The notes beneath the pieces were generated by a model, which ran no database searches, had not been told where the DNA came from, and was given only the letters and a program-made list of their open reading frames with translations. The position numbers were made by a program, and so were the translations under genes. A DNA stretch of 64,000 nt, taken from Streptacidiphilus jeojiense. GTDB lineage: Bacteria; Actinomycetota; Actinomycetes; Streptomycetales; Streptomycetaceae. The stretch lies in the NCBI RefSeq assembly GCF_000719095.1, contig NZ_JOEH01000021.1, positions 186,001 through 250,000 on the forward strand, in the 5' to 3' direction. This document shows, in pieces, positions 1 to 9,105 of the stretch; within the stretch, counting starts at the first letter, position 1, and each line of letters begins with the position of its first letter.

Positions 1-1676
1 TCGACGAGGCATCGCAACTCGCTGATCCGGGAGCCGATTTCGTCGATCTGACGATCACCGTGCTGGGCCTGTCGGGCCAGCGGCGGGAGGCGGCCGAGGC
101 CACCCGGTGGCTGGACGCCGACGACCGGCAGCTGCTGTCGCTGTGGTGGATGGAGGTGGCCGGCCGGCTCACCCGCAGCGAACTGGCCGCCGCGATGAAG
201 CTGCCGCTGCCGCAGGCCGCGGTCCGGGTGCAGCGGATGAAGGCGCAGCTGGACGTGGCACGGGCGATCGTCCGCGCGCTCAGGGCGGTGCCGCGGTGTC
301 CGGAGACGGACCGGGTGCTGCGGGGCTGGGACGGACGGCCCACCGGCCTGTGGCGCAAGCGGCTGGCCAGGCATGTGCGCACCTGCGAGATGTGCGGCGG
401 GGTGCCGGTCGATCTGGTTCCGGCGGAGCGGCTGCTGGCCGATGTGGCGCTGGTGTCCGTCCCGCCGGTGCTGCTGCTGGGGCTGGCCGCCTCGGGACTG
501 GGAGCGGGGGCGGGAGCGGGAGGCGGCGCTGCGGGCGGCGCCGGGGCCCACACGGTGGCCGCCGCGGGCCGGGGTGCGGTCAGCACGGCGAGGCGGGCCG
601 CCTGGAAGACGGGCGGTGTCTCGGTCGGCAAGGGCGCGGTGCTCTCCTCGGTGGCGCTGGTCACCGCCACCGCGGCGACCGCCGCCTACGCCTTCGGGCT
701 GACCGGGCCGGCCCACGCCGGCGCCGCCGCGCCGGTGGCGACGGCGGCGCGCACGGTCGCCGCGGCGCCCTCCGCCACCCGGCCCGCGCCGACCCCCACG
801 CCCTCGCCCAGCGCCAAGCCCAGCCCCTCGCCGTCGCACAAGCCTGCGGCGCCGAAGCCGGCGGCGGTCGACAACACCGCGCTGCCGGTGCGGGCGGCCT
901 TCTACTACCCCTGGTACCCGGAGAACTTCAGCGGCGCGGGCAGCCAGTACACGCCCTCGGCGGGCAAGTACTCGGTGGACGTCCCGGCCACCGTCGACCG
1001 CCAGATCGAGGACATGCAGTACGGCGGTCTGCAGGCCGGCATCTCCTCCTGGTGGGGTGCGGGCAAGCGCGAGGACAAGCGGTTGCCGCTGCTGCTGTCC
1101 GAGGGCGCGAAGCTCGGCTTCTCCTGGACGGTGTACTACGAGCAGGAGGCGTACGGCGACCCCTCGGTGACGGCGATCCGGAGCGACCTGCAGTACCTGC
1201 GCAAGTACTCGGCCCAGAAGGCCTGGCTGCACATCGACGGCAAGCCGGTGATCTTCGTCTACGCCTCGGGCACCGACGGCTGCGGCATGGCCACCCGCTG
1301 GGCGCAGGCCAACCAGGGCGAGGGCTACTACGTGGTGCTGAAGGTCTTCGGCGGCTACCTCGGCTGCGCCGACCAGCCGCAGGGCTGGCACCAGTACGCC
1401 GACGTGCTGGACGTGCAGAAGGGCTACTCGGCGATCCTGTCGCCCGGGTTCTGGAAGAACGACGCCAAGACCCCGGCGGTCCCGCGCGACCTCGCCCGCT
1501 TCCGCAACGACGCCACCACCGTCGCCACCTCGGGCGCCCCGTTCCAGCTGGTGGTGACCTACAACGAATGGGGCGAGGGCACGGCGGTCGAGTCCGCCAC
1601 GGCCTGGTCCAGTGCCAGCGGCCACGGGGCGTACATGGACATCCTGCACCAGGTCTTCGCCGCGCATCCGCGCTGA
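1..1676 (+). CDS. ECF-type sigma factor tethered to a GH99-like extracellular domain (5' truncated)
   Basis: The window opens inside this gene; the frame is open from base 3. What remains is sigma-70 region 4 (helix-turn-helix at nt ~130-240, with LLSLWWMEVAGRLTRSELA), an H-x3-C-x2-C motif (nt 372-395) like that of zinc-binding anti-sigma folds, a hydrophobic membrane segment (nt ~636-701), a Pro/Ser/Thr-rich linker (nt ~780-870) and from nt ~889 a domain of about 260 residues. That domain has YYPWY near its start and NEWGEGT at nt 1563-1583, the arrangement of GH99-like alpha-mannan-active enzymes. The N-terminal region 2 lies outside the window. The gene is paralogous to the one at 58923-60683 through the sigma and zinc parts but not the outer domain. 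Inference: the cytoplasmic sigma part is held at the membrane and controlled by glycan sensing outside. Whether the outer domain is catalytic or only binds is open. Confidence 0.85.
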   Translation, partial: DEASQLADPGADFVDLTITVLGLSGQRREAAEATRWLDADDRQLLSLWWMEVAGRLTRSELAAAMKLPLPQAAVRVQRMKAQLDVARAIVRALRAVPRCPETDRVLRGWDGRPTGLWRKRLARHVRTCEMCGGVPVDLVPAERLLADVALVSVPPVLLLGLAASGLGAGAGAGGGAAGGAGAHTVAAAGRGAVSTARRAAWKTGGVSVGKGAVLSSVALVTATAATAAYAFGLTGPAHAGAAAPVATAARTVAAAPSATRPAPTPTPSPSAKPSPSPSHKPAAPKPAAVDNTALPVRAAFYYPWYPENFSGAGSQYTPSAGKYSVDVPATVDRQIEDMQYGGLQAGISSWWGAGKREDKRLPLLLSEGAKLGFSWTVYYEQEAYGDPSVTAIRSDLQYLRKYSAQKAWLHIDGKPVIFVYASGTDGCGMATRWAQANQGEGYYVVLKVFGGYLGCADQPQGWHQYADVLDVQKGYSAILSPGFWKNDAKTPAVPRDLARFRNDATTVATSGAPFQLVVTYNEWGEGTAVESATAWSSASGHGAYMDILHQVFAAHPR

Positions 1677-1696
1677 GGGCCACCCCGCCGGCGGTG

Positions 1697-2548
1697 CTAC
1701 TCGGCGATGCCGCGGGTGAGCAGCACCACGGTCACGAAGGTGCGGTAGAGGCGGATCGGGTCGTGGTCGTCCAGGTGGACCACGGTGGGGTCGGCCCGGT
1801 CCTGGGCGACCCCGGTGATCCAGGTCGCCATTTCGGCCAGGTCCGGGTTGCGGAAGCGGACGGTGAGGGTGGCGGGCAGGTCGATCCGGGGGAGCGAGGC
1901 GGTGGACAGCCCGGACACGGCACGGTGGGCGGCGGTGCGGATCGCCTCGCGGGCGTCGGCCGGGTGCAGGCTGTCGGCGGCGAAGCGGGAGACCGAGGTC
2001 TTCACCACGGCGGCGTGGACGTCGGGGCAGAACGGCTCGATCTCGGCGGCGGTGGTGTCGTCACCGGTGATCAGCACCACCGGGACCCGGTGCCCCAGCG
2101 CGACCAGCGCGTTGATCGCGCTCTCGCCGGCGACCGACCCGTTCAGCCGCACCTCGCTGATGGCCGCCGGGTTGTAGGTGTGCGAGAGGGCCGAGGAGGT
2201 GGCCATCGAGCCGTGGTAGGAGACGAAGAAGACGGCGTCGAAGGAGGAATCCAGGCCCTGCATCATGTAGAGCGGCTTGTGCCGGCCCGACAGGTAGCGG
2301 GCGCGTCCTGACAGGGTGTCGGGGCGGAGGTTGGCCATCCGTCCGTGCGAGTCGTTGACCAGGAAGCCGACCGCGGAGCCGTCCCCCGCGCCTTCGGCGG
2401 CGCCCTCGATCGCGCCCTCGATCGCGGCGTTGACCTCGGCCTGGAGCAGGTCGCGGTAGTAGGGGTAGTCGACCCCCGAGGGCCGGCACTGCTCCCAGTC
2501 GACGACCCCGGCGGTGCCCTCCATGTCGGTGGAGACGAAGATCTTCAC
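1697..2548 (-). CDS. M55 family D-aminopeptidase (DppA-like)
   Basis: A 283-residue protein of the M55 zinc peptidase family, which forms decamers and releases N-terminal D-amino acids. The N-terminus KIFVSTDMEGTAGVV carries the D-x-E metal ligands of the family; VNDSHGRMANL and VSYHGSMA supply the further histidines expected in the active site. The GTG start (2548) overlaps the stop of the upstream asparaginase gene (GTGA), so the two are translationally coupled. No signal peptide is seen, so it probably acts in the cytoplasm. Inference: with its partner it may recycle damaged or D-/iso-residue peptides. The assignment to the family is firm, the substrate is not. Confidence 0.9.
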   Translation of the reverse strand: MKIFVSTDMEGTAGVVDWEQCRPSGVDYPYYRDLLQAEVNAAIEGAIEGAAEGAGDGSAVGFLVNDSHGRMANLRPDTLSGRARYLSGRHKPLYMMQGLDSSFDAVFFVSYHGSMATSSALSHTYNPAAISEVRLNGSVAGESAINALVALGHRVPVVLITGDDTTAAEIEPFCPDVHAAVVKTSVSRFAADSLHPADAREAIRTAAHRAVSGLSTASLPRIDLPATLTVRFRNPDLAEMATWITGVAQDRADPTVVHLDDHDPIRLYRTFVTVVLLTRGIAE

Positions 2549-3492
2549 AGCACCGCCCTCGGGTGCATCCGCAGCTCGGGGGAGTGCTCGGTCATCACGG
2601 CGTAGGTGCTGCCCTGCTGGCCGGCGGCGCCGCCGTGGCGGCCGTCCGGGGTGAGCGCCAGCGCGCGCAGCTCGGCGCGGAAGTCGTCGGGCAGCGTCGC
2701 GGCCTCGGCCAGTGCCGAACGGCAGGCCTCGGCCGGATCCGCTCCGGCGGCGAGCAGGTCGACGATGGTGCGGGCGGTGCCGCCGCGCATGCTCAGCTCG
2801 CCGCGGCCGGTGCAGGCCGCGCCGCCGGCGCGCAGGTCGCACCAGTTCCCGGCGCCGGGGACGGCCGAATCGCCCACCCGGCCGGGGTACTTGAAGGGGT
2901 AGCCGGAGGTGGAGACGCCCACGCACAGCTCGCCGGAGGAGTCCAGCGCGATGATGTTGATGGTGCCCCAGGGGCCCTCGTGCGGTGCCAGCCTGCGGAC
3001 CAGGTCCAGCGCCGTGCGCCGGTAGAGCGCGTCTCCGTCGAGCGCTGCGGTGTTCTCGCCCTCGACCGACTCGCCGGAGGCCCGCAGCTGCTCCCGCCAC
3101 AGCGTCTTGGCCTCGTTGGTGAGCAGTTCGGCCCGGCGGAAGCCGTTCTCCTTGGCGAACAGCGCGGCGCCCTCGCCGACCAGCATGCAGTGCTGGGGCA
3201 GTCCCTCCAGCACCGCCCGGGCCACCGAGATCGGGTTGGGGTAGCCGCGCAGCGCCCCCACCGAGCCGAACCTGCGGTTGGAGCCCAGCATCACCGAGGC
3301 GTCGAGTTCGACCTCGCCCTGGGCGTTCGGCAGGCCGCCGGTGCCCACGTAGTGGTCGGCGAGGTTGTCCTCGCAGCAGCGCATCGCGGCCTCGACCGCG
3401 TCCAGGGCGGAACCGCCCCGCGCGAGCACCTCCATGCCGGTCGGCAGACCGGCCTCGCTGCGTTCGCTTCCGATGATGACGGCCTCTGGCAC
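2545..3492 (-). CDS. N4-(beta-N-acetylglucosaminyl)-L-asparaginase / isoaspartyl peptidase family (Ntn hydrolase)
   Basis: A 315-residue threonine-type Ntn hydrolase. The sequence GTINIIALD places the autoprocessing nucleophile at about Thr177, after an alpha chain of 176 residues, and the downstream GDSAVPGAGNWCD and ACTGRGE segments fit the beta-chain substrate pocket of glycosylasparaginases. The GTG start at 3492 is chosen because GGAG lies five bases upstream; an upstream in-frame start at 3567 has no such site and would add 25 residues without family likeness. The gene reads into the M55 aminopeptidase with a 4-base overlap. Known members cleave GlcNAc-Asn or beta-aspartyl bonds; which applies here cannot be told by eye. 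Confidence 0.9.
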   Translation of the reverse strand: MPEAVIIGSERSEAGLPTGMEVLARGGSALDAVEAAMRCCEDNLADHYVGTGGLPNAQGEVELDASVMLGSNRRFGSVGALRGYPNPISVARAVLEGLPQHCMLVGEGAALFAKENGFRRAELLTNEAKTLWREQLRASGESVEGENTAALDGDALYRRTALDLVRRLAPHEGPWGTINIIALDSSGELCVGVSTSGYPFKYPGRVGDSAVPGAGNWCDLRAGGAACTGRGELSMRGGTARTIVDLLAAGADPAEACRSALAEAATLPDDFRAELRALALTPDGRHGGAAGQQGSTYAVMTEHSPELRMHPRAVL

Positions 3493-3601
3493 GGGGGCTC
3501 CAGGATGACGGTGCGGTGGTGACGTTCCGGTTGTGTACCGGGCCACTCTCGCACGGCCGATGATCACCGCGGACCGCGGGGCGTCCCCGCGCCGGCGGCG
3601 G

Positions 3602-5806
3602 TCAGGCCGTCGGCGGGGCGGGGGCGGCCTCCGGGACGGGGTGGAAGGTCTCCTGGAGCCGGTTGCCCTCGATGTCCGGGTCGGGGACGTACTTGGCGAA
3701 CCACTGGGGGTGGTACCAGAGCTTGGAGCGGATGATGGCCATCACCGCGGGCACCAGGGTGAGCCGGACCACGAAGGCGTCCAGCAGCACGCCGGTGGCG
3801 AAGCTGAAGCCGATGGCCTTGATGGTGGGGTCGTTGGTGAACATGAAGGCCACGAAGATGGAGAACATGATCAGGGCGGCGGCGGTGACCACCCGGGCCG
3901 CCAGGCCGGTGCCGCTCTCGACCGCGCCGCGGGCGTCGTCGCTCTTGCTGAACTCCTCCTTGATCCGGGAGACCACGAAGACCTCGTAGTCGCTGGAGAG
4001 GCCGAAGATGATCGCGAGCATCAGGATCGGCAGGAAGCTGATGGTCTCGCTCGGGGTGATCCCGAAGATGTGCCGGCCCCAGCCCCACTGGAAGATCGCC
4101 ACCTGGGCCCCGAGCGCCGCCAGCACCGAGAGCAGGAAGCCGATGATGGACTTGATCGGGACCAGGATGGTGCGGAACGCGAAGGTCAGCAGGATGAAGG
4201 CGAGTCCGACCACGACCACCAGGAACACCGGCAGCGCGCTGTTGAGCTTGCTGGACACGTCGATGTTGGAGGCGGTGGTGCCGCCGACCAGGACGGTCGC
4301 CCCGGTGCTGCCCTCGACGGCGGCGCGCTGGTTGCGGATTCCGTGCACCAGGTCGGCGGTGGCCGGGTCGTTGGGGCCGGTCTTGGGGATCAGCCGGAAG
4401 ACCACGGTCTGCGGGGTCTGCACCGCCACGCTGGCGGTGTCCACGCCGGGGACCTTCTCCAGCCTGTCGAGGATCTGCTGGGTGTCGGCGCTGCCGGAGA
4501 TCCCGTCGGCGACCACCAGCAGCGGGCCGTTGAAGCCGGCCCCGAAACTGGCCGTGGTCAGGTCGTAGGCCTTGCGCGAGGTGTCCGAGGTGGGCTTGGA
4601 GGAACCGCTGGGCAGGCCCAGCTGCATGCTCCAGTACGGGATCGCCAGCACCACCAGGAAGGCCACCCCGGCGATCAGCATCGGCACCCGGAACCGGACC
4701 ACGAAGCGGGCCCAGCGGGCGCCGAAGGTGCGCTGCGGGGCGGTGGCGCCGATGGTGGCGACCTGCTCGTGGTGGCCGCGGCGCAGCGGGGTGTCGATGA
4801 ACTTGGTGACCTTGTGCCCGGCGAAGCCGAGCATGGCGGGCAGCAGGGTGAGCGCGATCAGCATAGCCATCAGCACCGCGGCCGCGGCGCTGAGGCCCAT
4901 CACGGTGAGGAACGGGATTCCGACCACGGACAGTCCGCACAGCGCGATGATCACGGTGAGCGCGGCGAAGACCACCGAGCTGCCGGCGGTGCCGGCGGCC
5001 AGTGCCGCGGAGTCCTCCACGCTGAGCCCGTTGAGCAGGTTGTTGCGGTGCCTGGACAGGATGAACAGGCCGTAGTCGATGCCGCAGGACAGGCCGAGCA
5101 TGATGGCGACGGTGGTGGAGGCGGAGGCGATGTCGACCACCGCGGCGACCGCGGTGACGCCCATCAGGGTGATCACCACGCCGATGATCGCGGTGAGGAT
5201 CGGCAGCCCGGCGGTGACCAGCGCGCCGAAGGTGATCACCAGGATGACGAAGGCGATGACCAGCCCGATCAGCTCGGGGGCCTCGGAGGGGACCAGCCGC
5301 CAGCCGGGGTAGACGCTGCCGGAGTACTCCACCTGGACGCCGGCCTGCTGGGCCGGCTTCACCGCGGTCTTCACGTCGTCCAGGGAGGCGTCCTTCACCT
5401 GCGCCGCGGCGACCGAGTACTGCACCTGGCCCAGGGCCACCCGACCGTCCGGGGAGACCGCGTGCGCCGTGTAGGGGTCGGAGACCGAGACCACCTGCGG
5501 GACCTTCTTCAGGTTCGCGAGCGCGGCCTCGACGCCGCTCTTGTAGGGCTCGGCGCTGATGTTCGAGCCCACCGGCGCCGCGAAGACGACCTGGGTCTGC
5601 GCACCGCTCAGTGCCGGCACCTTCTTCACCAGCAGGTCCGAGACGTGCTGGGACTCGGTGCCGGGGATGGTGAAGTTGTCGTTGGTCTTCCCGCCGCTGA
5701 GCTGGCCCAGCAGGATCGCGCCGACGGCGGCGAGCAGCCACAGCGCCAGCACCAGCCGGCGGCGCCGGAACGAGAACCGGGACAGCCGGAACAGGTACGT
5801 CGACAT
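3602..5806 (-). CDS. MMPL/RND family membrane transporter
   Basis: A 734-residue integral membrane protein with two repeats, each one helix, a large extracellular loop and a five-helix bundle. The start MSTYLFRLSRFSFRRRRLV gives a positively charged end before the first helix; the loop contains the NISAEPYKSGVEAAL and YSGSVYPGW segments common to actinomycete MMPL proteins, and the second half repeats the pattern around SSDYEVFVVSRIKEEF. Family members export lipids, siderophores or antibiotics using the proton gradient. It stands alone on this strand, ends 110 bases from the asparaginase start, and no regulator gene adjoins it. A palindrome overlapping its probable promoter (5976-5993) suggests control by a TetR-like repressor coded elsewhere. 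Confidence 0.92.
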   Translation of the reverse strand: MSTYLFRLSRFSFRRRRLVLALWLLAAVGAILLGQLSGGKTNDNFTIPGTESQHVSDLLVKKVPALSGAQTQVVFAAPVGSNISAEPYKSGVEAALANLKKVPQVVSVSDPYTAHAVSPDGRVALGQVQYSVAAAQVKDASLDDVKTAVKPAQQAGVQVEYSGSVYPGWRLVPSEAPELIGLVIAFVILVITFGALVTAGLPILTAIIGVVITLMGVTAVAAVVDIASASTTVAIMLGLSCGIDYGLFILSRHRNNLLNGLSVEDSAALAAGTAGSSVVFAALTVIIALCGLSVVGIPFLTVMGLSAAAAVLMAMLIALTLLPAMLGFAGHKVTKFIDTPLRRGHHEQVATIGATAPQRTFGARWARFVVRFRVPMLIAGVAFLVVLAIPYWSMQLGLPSGSSKPTSDTSRKAYDLTTASFGAGFNGPLLVVADGISGSADTQQILDRLEKVPGVDTASVAVQTPQTVVFRLIPKTGPNDPATADLVHGIRNQRAAVEGSTGATVLVGGTTASNIDVSSKLNSALPVFLVVVVGLAFILLTFAFRTILVPIKSIIGFLLSVLAALGAQVAIFQWGWGRHIFGITPSETISFLPILMLAIIFGLSSDYEVFVVSRIKEEFSKSDDARGAVESGTGLAARVVTAAALIMFSIFVAFMFTNDPTIKAIGFSFATGVLLDAFVVRLTLVPAVMAIIRSKLWYHPQWFAKYVPDPDIEGNRLQETFHPVPEAAPAPPTA

Positions 5807-6340
5807 CGGGGTCCTCCGCAGGTGCGCCCGCTCCGCCCGGGTGACGGGCCGTTGGAGCCATCATCGGGAGCGCGGGGCCGGGGGGCACGCCGGGGCGGTC
5901 ATTCGGGGGCATCCGGGCGCGGCGGCGGTGGCCGGTGGTCGGCGTCCGGTCCGGCGCACACGTACTGAGCGGATTGTCTACGTCAATGTAGACGGTCCCG
6001 GTCGGCCGGAGCGCGTAGCGGGGGTCGGTATCCGGTCACCGTTTTCGCACCTGCGGGGCGGATCCGGGGCCTGCGCCTGTACTGAAGCCGTGACCGGGCG
6101 TCAAGGGGTGTGCGGTTCCGCACCGCGCCGGGGGGATCTTGCCGATTCCGGCCCAAAGGGGCGTCAGAAGGCGGCCGGGAGGGGGCGGGAGCGCGTTCGG
6201 GCATTCCGGTGCGCCTCCCGGCAACGGGTCGGTTGCCGCTGATTGCACAAGCTAAGGCTTCACGACCGGGCACGGGCAACGGAGTAGAAACCCAGTGTTC
6301 ACGCGAGGGTCGCGGATCGGGGATTGCGGAGGCTTGACCA
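5807..6340. other. 534-base divergent intergenic region
   Basis: This stretch separates the MMPL gene (left, minus) from the ABC importer (right, plus). I see no credible coding frame in it. It holds the palindrome at 5976-5993 described separately. A GGAGG ribosome site at 6328-6332, eight bases before the GTG at 6341, sets the start of the importer gene. No convincing -35/-10 pair for the importer was found by eye. Confidence 0.7.
5959..5993 (-). promoter_or_regulatory. Palindromic operator overlapping a putative MMPL promoter
   Basis: GTCTAC (5976-5981) and GTAGAC (5988-5993) form a perfect inverted repeat with a 6-base spacer. On the minus strand the spacer contains TTGACG (5986 to 5981), a good -35 box, followed after 16 bases by TACGTG (5964 to 5959). 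Start of transcription would be about 145 bases before the MMPL start codon. The geometry fits a TetR-like repressor site that occludes the polymerase; the regulator is not in the window. Confidence 0.5.
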
Positions 6341-7555
6341 GTGAGACCTTACGGAAAGCGGCGGTTGATGTCCTGCGCGGCGTTCGTCGCCGCCTCGGCG
6401 GTACTGGCCGGATGCGGATCGAGCGGCAGCCAGGGCGCCGGCGGCGGTGCCTCGGGGAGCGGCTCCTCGGGGAGCGGCGCCGGCACGGGCAGCGCCTCCG
6501 CCGGGAGCGATCCGGTGGCGGCCGGCCTGGCCATGGCGGAGCAGCAGGTGGCCAAGCTCTCGGCGACGACCGCGACCTATCCGGTGCCCACCGCGAGCGT
6601 GTCCGGGACGGCGAAGTTCAAGGGCCGGACGGTGTACTACATCCCGCTGGTGCAGCAGATACCCGGCTTCGTGGTCACCGCCGCGACCATGAAGACGGCG
6701 CTGGCCAAGGCGGGCCTGTCGCTGCAGGTCTGCAACGGCCAGGGCCAGCCGTCGGCGGTCGCGGCCTGCGTGCAGCAGGCGGTCGGGGCCAACGCGGCCG
6801 GGATCATCACCGACGCCATCGAGTACGGCATGGCGAAGAACGCACTGGACGCCGCCAAGGCCAAGGGCGTCCCGATCGTCGTCGCCGACCAGATCCCGCC
6901 GACCGGCACTGCCAACGACAACGCGCTGACCTACGTCCCCGGCGCGGTCGACCAGCCGAGCCAGATCGCCTGGTGGCTGATCGCCGACTCCAAGGGCAAG
7001 GGCAACGAGATCATCGCCGCCGAGGCCGACTCCACGTCGTCGATGACGTACGTGACCGACTCCGAGCCGATCTACGCGAAGTACTGCCCCGACTGCAAGA
7101 TCACCGTCAAGACCATCACCGCCACCACCGACGCGCTGCTGGCCTCGGCCACCAGCTCCAATGTGCTCAGCAACCCCGGGGCGACCTACTACTACACCGA
7201 GTTCGAGGACAGCCTGCAGGACACCGTCCAGGGTCTGCAGCAGTCCGGGCGGGCCTCGTCCATGTCGCTGTCGGTGGCGGGCGGCTCGGTGAACGGATTG
7301 GGGCTGCTCAAGGGCGACTCCGTGGTCAAGGCCGTGGTGGCGGTGGACCAGCCCTACGCCGGTTGGGCGCTCACCGACGAGATCCTGCGGATGATGACCA
7401 AGTCCGGACCGGTCACCGAGACCTTCCCGACCCGGCTGTTCACCAAGCAGAACATCGGCAGCGTCCAGGTCACCCCGGCGGCCCAGGCCTCCGGGGAGTG
7501 GTTCGGCGACTCCTCGTTCGAGGCCGCCTTCGCCAAGCTGTGGGGCCAGGGGTGA
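6341..7555 (+). CDS. Sugar-type ABC transporter substrate-binding lipoprotein (importer A)
   Basis: A 404-residue lipoprotein with a type I periplasmic-binding fold (peripl_BP_4, as in ribose and galactose binding proteins). The signal ends in the lipobox VLAGC (Cys25) followed by a Gly/Ser linker. The mature part begins with a strand/helix pattern around FKGRTVYYIPLVQQIPGF. A GGAGG eight bases upstream sets the GTG start. The stop overlaps the start of the ATPase gene (GTGA), so the three genes 6341-10205 form one operon. The protein is closely similar to the binding protein at 19521-20741, including YPVPTA..SG and CV.QAVGA..A.I.TD segments. Pairs of cysteines in LQVCNGQ and AACVQQ are shared by both. 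The ligand is unknown; context suggests a small catabolic substrate. Confidence 0.92.
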   Translation: MRPYGKRRLMSCAAFVAASAVLAGCGSSGSQGAGGGASGSGSSGSGAGTGSASAGSDPVAAGLAMAEQQVAKLSATTATYPVPTASVSGTAKFKGRTVYYIPLVQQIPGFVVTAATMKTALAKAGLSLQVCNGQGQPSAVAACVQQAVGANAAGIITDAIEYGMAKNALDAAKAKGVPIVVADQIPPTGTANDNALTYVPGAVDQPSQIAWWLIADSKGKGNEIIAAEADSTSSMTYVTDSEPIYAKYCPDCKITVKTITATTDALLASATSSNVLSNPGATYYYTEFEDSLQDTVQGLQQSGRASSMSLSVAGGSVNGLGLLKGDSVVKAVVAVDQPYAGWALTDEILRMMTKSGPVTETFPTRLFTKQNIGSVQVTPAAQASGEWFGDSSFEAAFAKLWGQG

Positions 7556-9105
7556 CGCCCGCTGCGGGGCCGCACCGGCTGGAGGTCGCCGGGCTGTCCA
7601 AGACCTTCGGGCCGACCCGGGCGCTGCGCGGGGTCCGGCTGCAGGTCACTCCGGGGGAGCTGCACGGCCTGGTGGGGCAGAACGGATGCGGCAAGTCGAC
7701 CCTGGTGAAGATCCTGACCGGGGTGTACTCGCCCGATCCGGGCGGCAGCCTCACGGTGGACGGGCGCCCGCTGTCGCTGCCGGTGCGCCCGGCGGAGCAG
7801 CGGGAGGCCGGGGTCTCGGTGGTCCATCAGAACCTCGGCCTGGTCGACGAACGGACCGTCTGGGAGAACGTGCGGCTGGGCCGTTACCGGGCCGGGCGGC
7901 TGTCCCGGCGGATCGACCGGAAGCAGGAGCGGCGCGCGGTCGAGGAGGTGCTGGCCCGGCTGGGCCGCCCGCTGGACGTCGGAGAGCGGGTCGGCGCGCT
8001 GTCCGCCGAGGACCGTGCGGCGGTCGCCATCGCCCGGGCGATGCAGGACCACCGCCCCGGCAGCGGGCTGATCATCTTCGACGAGTCGACCCGGGCGCTG
8101 GGGCGGGAGGCCAGGTCCCGGTTCTTCGACCTGGTCAGATCGCTGATCGCGGGCGGGGCCTCGGTGCTGCTGATCTCCCATCAGCTGGAGGAGATCGTCG
8201 AGGTGACCGACCGGGTCACCGTGCTGCGGGACGGCGCCGTGATCGAGGCGGGCGTCCCCACCCGCGAGGTGGACGAGACCGCGCTCACCCGGATGATGCT
8301 GGGACGGCACCTGGTCACCCACGACCGGGTGGACACCCAGGCCCGGGAGGAGGCGCTGGCCTCGGTGCGGGGGCTGGCGGTCGGCCCGGTGGACGGACTG
8401 GACCTGGAGATCCGGCGCGGCGAGATCGTGGGGCTCACCGGGCTGGTCGGCTCGGGCTTCCAGGAGGCGGCCGAGGCGCTGGGCGGTGCGCGGCGGGCCC
8501 GGGCGGGCGGACTCACGGTCCGGGAACACGAGCTGGCGCTGGACCGCAGGCGCGGCTGCACCGGGGACTTCGTCGCTGCGGGGGTGGCCTTCGTACCCGA
8601 GCGCCGCCTGGAGGAGGGGCTGGCCGGCGAGCTGTCGGTGGCCGACAACCTGACGCTGCCCCGGGTCCGCAGCCGCGGCAACCCGCTGCGGATCGGCGCC
8701 GCCTGGCAGGCCGAGGAGACGGCCGCGATGATCGCGCTGCTGGACATCAGGCCGGCCGACCCCGGGGCACCGGTCGCCACCCTCAGCGGCGGCAACCAGC
8801 AGAAGGTGCTGCTGGGCAAGTGGCTGGCCGGCAAGCCGGACCTGCTGGTGCTGCACGAGCCCACGCAGGCGGTCGACGTCGGCGCCCGGCACGACATCAT
8901 CGACGCGGTCCGGGCCGCCGCCCGGGCCGGCTGTGGGGTGGTCCTGGCCTCGGTCGACGCGGTCGACCTGGCGGTGCTCTGCGACCGGGTGCTGGTCTTC
9001 CGCGACGGCCGGGTGGCCCGGGAACTCAGCGGCGACCTGGACCAGGACGCCATCGTGCACGCGACGTTCGGAGCGGATGAGAGCGGAGAGGGGTGGGTGG
9101 GCTGA
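7552..9105 (+). CDS. Sugar-type ABC transporter ATPase with two nucleotide-binding domains (importer A)
   Basis: A 517-residue protein of the RbsA/MglA type. The first domain has a normal Walker A (GQNGCGKSTLV) with a divergent signature (LSAEDR) and IIFDES Walker B; the second has a degenerate Walker A (GLVGSGFQE) but a full signature (LSGGNQQKVLLGKWLA) and LLVLHEP. This split is usual in the family. The GTG start at 7552 overlaps the stop of the binding-protein gene; the stop overlaps the permease start (TGATG). It energises import through the permease at 9105. Its paralogue is at 20742-22346. Confidence 0.92.
   Translation: MTPAAGPHRLEVAGLSKTFGPTRALRGVRLQVTPGELHGLVGQNGCGKSTLVKILTGVYSPDPGGSLTVDGRPLSLPVRPAEQREAGVSVVHQNLGLVDERTVWENVRLGRYRAGRLSRRIDRKQERRAVEEVLARLGRPLDVGERVGALSAEDRAAVAIARAMQDHRPGSGLIIFDESTRALGREARSRFFDLVRSLIAGGASVLLISHQLEEIVEVTDRVTVLRDGAVIEAGVPTREVDETALTRMMLGRHLVTHDRVDTQAREEALASVRGLAVGPVDGLDLEIRRGEIVGLTGLVGSGFQEAAEALGGARRARAGGLTVREHELALDRRRGCTGDFVAAGVAFVPERRLEEGLAGELSVADNLTLPRVRSRGNPLRIGAAWQAEETAAMIALLDIRPADPGAPVATLSGGNQQKVLLGKWLAGKPDLLVLHEPTQAVDVGARHDIIDAVRAAARAGCGVVLASVDAVDLAVLCDRVLVFRDGRVARELSGDLDQDAIVHATFGADESGEGWVG

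Noticed and set aside
3533..5968. An 811-codon open frame opposite the MMPL gene
   Set aside because: It is a high-GC shadow of the minus-strand transporter; composition is Gly/Asp/Gln/His-rich with no domain, and the opposite frame has clear membrane helices.
7552..9105. Degenerate Walker A in the second half of the importer ATPase as a sign of decay
   Set aside because: The same split of intact and degenerate motifs is normal in RbsA/MglA-type double ATPases and is shared by the paralogue at 20742.
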